DNA of 7,831 nucleotides from Desulfuromonadaceae bacterium GWC2_58_13. Its GTDB lineage: Bacteria; Desulfobacterota; Desulfuromonadia; Desulfuromonadales; Trichloromonadaceae. The stretch covers positions 1,788 to 9,618 of the forward strand of contig MHXM01000191.1 of assembly GCA_001825565.1 (NCBI GenBank), written 5' to 3'. A program made the translations under genes and the position numbers. Under the pieces are notes generated by a model that saw only the letters and a list, made by a program, of their open reading frames with translations, was not told where the DNA came from and did not search any database. Positions 5,470-7,831 of the stretch are shown one piece after another; within the stretch, counting starts at the first letter, position 1; each line of letters opens with the position of its first letter.

Positions 5470-6681
5470 CTATGACCGAAGGCGGCGCAACAACTCATCC
5501 AGAGCCCGGGCTCCCCCCTCGCCGACGAATCCACGCAAGGGCACCAGCAGCAGCCGATGACTGTCCGAAACAACGCCCAGCGCCTGCGGGCGCATCACGA
5601 AGGCCAGCACGAAACCGAGGACCAGACTTACACAACCGGCCCAGACCAGCGGTTCGCCGGGATCGCGTGTCATCTGGAATCCGGCATACCAGAAACCGAA
5701 CTGGTCCTGATTGAACGCGGTTTGATAAATAGTCACACCTTCAAAAACCAACGGTTGGTTGACCTCGATGATCCCTTGTTTGACGACCCGGCCGTCCCGA
5801 AGAACCGATACTTCGCTGTGCAACTGCTTCAACAGGGGATCCTGAAAGGCATCCGGATGAATGGTCATGCCGAAGACGTTCGCGCTGGCTTTCCGGTTGC
5901 CCACGGGAAACGCATCGTAAGCGCCGAGCAACTCACGCTCCCGATACAGGTTGAGGACCAGACGCTTTTCGATGGGGATAAACTTTTCGACACGAGCCGA
6001 GTATCCCGGAACCGGCAGTGGTACCGTCTCCCCTTCATGGGCGGTCAAAGTGGCCAAAACCTGGTCGCCCCCCGCTCTGTTGACAACAAACCGGACGTGG
6101 ATGGGGTAATAGATGGGTTCGAAATAATCGAGCCTGAATTCGAAACCGAGGGGCAGCTCCTGCTGGGAATCCCAGTCGAAATAGGTGGTCGTCGAACGGT
6201 CCACATACAACTGTGTGGTGCCGACGAATCCGGCGCCACCGAACAGAGCGCCGATCATGATCAGCAACAGCGACAGATGCACCACCGTCGAGCCCCAGCG
6301 CCCCCACAGGGCGCGGTGCGCCACCAAAACATTTTCGCGAATCCGCACCCGGAATCCGAGCCGAACCAGTCGTTCGCCACACTCCGTCAGACCGCTTGTG
6401 CCGTCCAGGGATTGAGTCCGAGTGTGTGCGGCCAGCCGCTCCGGGTGCAAGTCATCGAAACACCCGGGTATCATACGCCACTGGCGGCCAGCCGTTCTGA
6501 TTGTGCAGGCCAACAGGTTGAGCGCCAGCAACCCCAGCAGAAACCGAAACCAGAGACTCTGGTAAAACAGCTCGTATCGTCCCTGCTCATTGGGCGCAAG
6601 GGTGCCAAACACCGCCACCAGGGACAGCGCCAGCAGCAGCGGAATGGTCAACGTAAGAGAGGAAAGTAATCGCCAGATCAT
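5470..6681 (-). CDS. resB: Cytochrome c biogenesis protein ResB (CcsB family, System II)
   Basis: ResB works with ResC/CcsA in the inner membrane to move haem to the outer face and attach it to CXXCH motifs of periplasmic apocytochromes c. The 403 residues show the family topology: TM1 about 9-29, TM2 about 45-62, TM3 about 132-149 and TM4 about 345-363, with a large periplasmic domain (about 150-344) between TM3 and TM4. TM3 starts with His135 in STVVHLSLLL, a position conserved in ResB and linked to haem. The family motifs NQPLVFEGVTIYQTAF and a basic cytoplasmic tail are present. The ATG at 6681 has GAGG at 6687-6690, 5 bp away. It follows the gene ending at 6721 by 39 bp in the same direction and is followed by a terminator. 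The usual partner resC/ccsA is not next to it downstream. It is shorter than Bacillus ResB (about 540 aa) but lacks no core segment. Confidence 0.93.
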   Translation of the reverse strand: MIWRLLSSLTLTIPLLLALSLVAVFGTLAPNEQGRYELFYQSLWFRFLLGLLALNLLACTIRTAGRQWRMIPGCFDDLHPERLAAHTRTQSLDGTSGLTECGERLVRLGFRVRIRENVLVAHRALWGRWGSTVVHLSLLLIMIGALFGGAGFVGTTQLYVDRSTTTYFDWDSQQELPLGFEFRLDYFEPIYYPIHVRFVVNRAGGDQVLATLTAHEGETVPLPVPGYSARVEKFIPIEKRLVLNLYRERELLGAYDAFPVGNRKASANVFGMTIHPDAFQDPLLKQLHSEVSVLRDGRVVKQGIIEVNQPLVFEGVTIYQTAFNQDQFGFWYAGFQMTRDPGEPLVWAGCVSLVLGFVLAFVMRPQALGVVSDSHRLLLVPLRGFVGEGGARALDELLRRLRS

Positions 6682-6720
6682 GGCGACCTCAACCCGGGCA
6701 CAAGGCCAAAACCGCGCCCG

Positions 6721-7761
6721 TTACCACATTTCCTCCACCACGATGTCGATACCCTCGCGGGCCTGGCCGACTGCGACTTGGAGGGAACTGTCGGGGGAGC
6801 CGGCATAGCGACCGTACAGCTCCCCCGGCTGGGGAGTGCCGCCCAACTGGTTGCGGGCGGCCAGATAATAGGTGCCCCCATGGGGAAAGGACAGCACAAA
6901 AGCGCCATCGGCGCCGGACGGCTGCGACACGTACAAAGGACGGTTAAGCATCATCGGATCCCCGTAGAGAATCGCCCACACTCCGGCTACCGGTTGCCCC
7001 TTGGCATCGAGGATGCGACCCTGAATGCTGGTCTGCCCAAAGAGGCGAGCGGCCAGACGGTCCACCTTGGCCGGTACTTCCAGCATCGGGATGGCGATCT
7101 TGACCGCTTCCCCTTCATGCACGACCAGGGGATTGGCCGGATAATATCCGACATAGTCACCGGAACGCAGCGGACCGGCGAATCCTCCGGATTGGCGTTG
7201 ACGGGCCAGCAGGTAGTAGGTGCCGGGCGGCAGGGGGAACTCGAACATCCCCCTCTCGTCGGTCGGGGCACTCATACCGATCCCCATCCCTTTAAGGCGG
7301 TCATTGAGATCGGTATAGACGTAGACAATCACTCCGGACAGTGGCTTGCCCTCCACCCTGGCCACGCCGATCACCCCGGTGTCGACCCGCGGCTGGACCT
7401 CGGTCCCCGGCGGCTGTTCGGCAACCAGCGCCAGGTTCATGGCGGCCAAACCATCTTCAGCCACCGTCACCGGGTTGCGCCCGTAATAAGAGAACAGGCC
7501 GGCGCCTCGGGCAAAAAAGAAATATTCGCCCGCCGGCAGGTCGAGGGAGAACTGTCCATCCTCTTTGGTCGGGACCGAAACGATGGGCGCCTGGCCGGCC
7601 AGCGAAGGACTCGATGACGGGTAAGCCAGCAGCTGCACTCCGGCCACGGTTTTCCGTCCCTGCTCGATGGTCATTTTTCCGGTCACCGTCGCTGCCCGGG
7701 CGGATTCAGCCCCCCAGGCACATGCAATCAATACCAGCATCGCCGCAACAAGGTTTCTCAT
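6721..7761 (-). CDS. Secreted protein with three carboxypeptidase-regulatory-like beta-sandwich repeats
   Basis: Function unknown. The 346-aa product begins with a short export signal (MRNLVAAMLVLIACAWG) and a good signal peptidase I site, ARA|AT at 23-24. An LIAC sequence (11-14) also satisfies a lipobox, so a lipoprotein is possible. The mature part is about three repeats of a carboxypeptidase-regulatory/transthyretin-like sandwich, starting near residues 25, 128 and 244. Each has a VxG or PxxGV strand and a hallmark turn: DGQFSLDLPAGEYFFFARG (68-86), RGMFEFPLPPGTYYLLARQ (170-188), DGAFVLSFPHGGTYYLAARN (285-304). Each is followed by a YYGRNP/YYPANP/YGRYAG segment. No membrane helix, CXXCH or metallopeptidase zinc motif is seen, so it is not an enzyme of the carboxypeptidase family. 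The ATG at 7761 has AAAGGA at 7771-7776, 9 bp away. It lies 39 bp upstream of resB, suggesting co-transcription and a periplasmic or surface binding role near cytochrome c maturation. Confidence 0.85.
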   Translation of the reverse strand: MRNLVAAMLVLIACAWGAESARAATVTGKMTIEQGRKTVAGVQLLAYPSSSPSLAGQAPIVSVPTKEDGQFSLDLPAGEYFFFARGAGLFSYYGRNPVTVAEDGLAAMNLALVAEQPPGTEVQPRVDTGVIGVARVEGKPLSGVIVYVYTDLNDRLKGMGIGMSAPTDERGMFEFPLPPGTYYLLARQRQSGGFAGPLRSGDYVGYYPANPLVVHEGEAVKIAIPMLEVPAKVDRLAARLFGQTSIQGRILDAKGQPVAGVWAILYGDPMMLNRPLYVSQPSGADGAFVLSFPHGGTYYLAARNQLGGTPQPGELYGRYAGSPDSSLQVAVGQAREGIDIVVEEMW

Positions 7762-7831
7762 GTTCGAATATCCTTTAAATGCCTCCGGGTTTCCGGGAAG
7801 CTCATCCTAGCACCACGTCATGCAACGGACA
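7762..7831. other. Upstream region of the two-gene unit, cut by window end
   Basis: These 70 bp hold the Shine-Dalgarno sequence of the triple-repeat protein gene and a small CCGG-GTTT-CCGG inverted repeat near 7784-7795. A minus-strand TAGGAT near 7804-7809 could be a -10, but its -35 would fall at the window edge, where nothing convincing is visible. No other gene can be supported here. Confidence 0.4.

Noticed and set aside
5557..6669. A 370-codon open frame on the plus strand opposite resB
   Set aside because: ResB on the other strand has proper topology and motifs. The antisense frame is Gln/Arg-rich with no domain and mirrors the hydrophobic codons of ResB.
6778..7617. A 279-codon open frame on the plus strand opposite the triple-repeat protein
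   Set aside because: The minus-strand product has a signal peptide and three internal repeats; the plus-strand product has neither and reads as an antisense shadow.
6721..7761. Reading the triple-repeat protein as a carboxypeptidase
   Set aside because: Only the regulatory-like beta-sandwich repeats are present; no HxxE zinc motif or peptidase M14 catalytic domain is visible.

Overview
The window (7831 bp, GC-rich coding DNA with AT-rich gaps) looks like an ordinary chromosomal stretch of a Gram-negative bacterium. An outer-membrane type murein transglycosylase lipoprotein, a System II cytochrome c biogenesis protein (ResB), an NADP-type glutamate dehydrogenase and a PEP-synthase-like ATP-grasp protein together suggest a Geobacter/Desulfuromonas-type deltaproteobacterium. 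That placement is inferred from gene content and remembered family resemblance; no search was run. I see no tRNA, rRNA, insertion sequence, integrase, CRISPR array or prophage gene.

Layout. (1) Positions 1-746, minus strand: an MltA-type lytic transglycosylase, cut off by the window edge before its catalytic C-terminal part. (2) 747-998: a divergent intergenic region with a good sigma70-like promoter for mltA and, on the other strand, an extended -10 box beside a 14-bp palindrome. (3) 999-3590, plus strand: an 863-aa protein that joins a degenerate RecA/KaiC-like N-terminal domain to a PEP-synthase/PPDK-type ATP-grasp domain. It lacks the phosphohistidine and PEP/pyruvate barrel domains of a true PEP synthase and carries a different C-terminal domain. 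This is the most unusual gene here. (4) 3591-3793: a convergent intergenic region with a perfect 12-bp palindrome, a consensus -10 box, a short coding-like stretch with no start codon, and a strong bidirectional terminator. (5) 3794-5143, minus strand: gdhA, apparently monocistronic. (6) 5144-5469: an AT-rich gap with several inverted repeats in the gdhA leader and a terminator for the next unit. (7) 5470-7761, minus strand: a two-gene unit with the upstream member a secreted protein of three carboxypeptidase-regulatory-like beta-sandwich repeats and the downstream member resB, 39 bp apart.

How the genes relate. The mltA gene and the 863-aa gene are divergently transcribed. The 863-aa gene and gdhA converge on a shared terminator. 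The beta-sandwich protein and resB look co-transcribed, which hints at a shared envelope or cytochrome-related role. Nothing in the window forms an obvious multi-gene defence or mobile system. The candidates for something undescribed are the RecA-like/ATP-grasp hybrid, the secreted triple-repeat partner of resB, and the small palindromic sites in the three intergenic regions.
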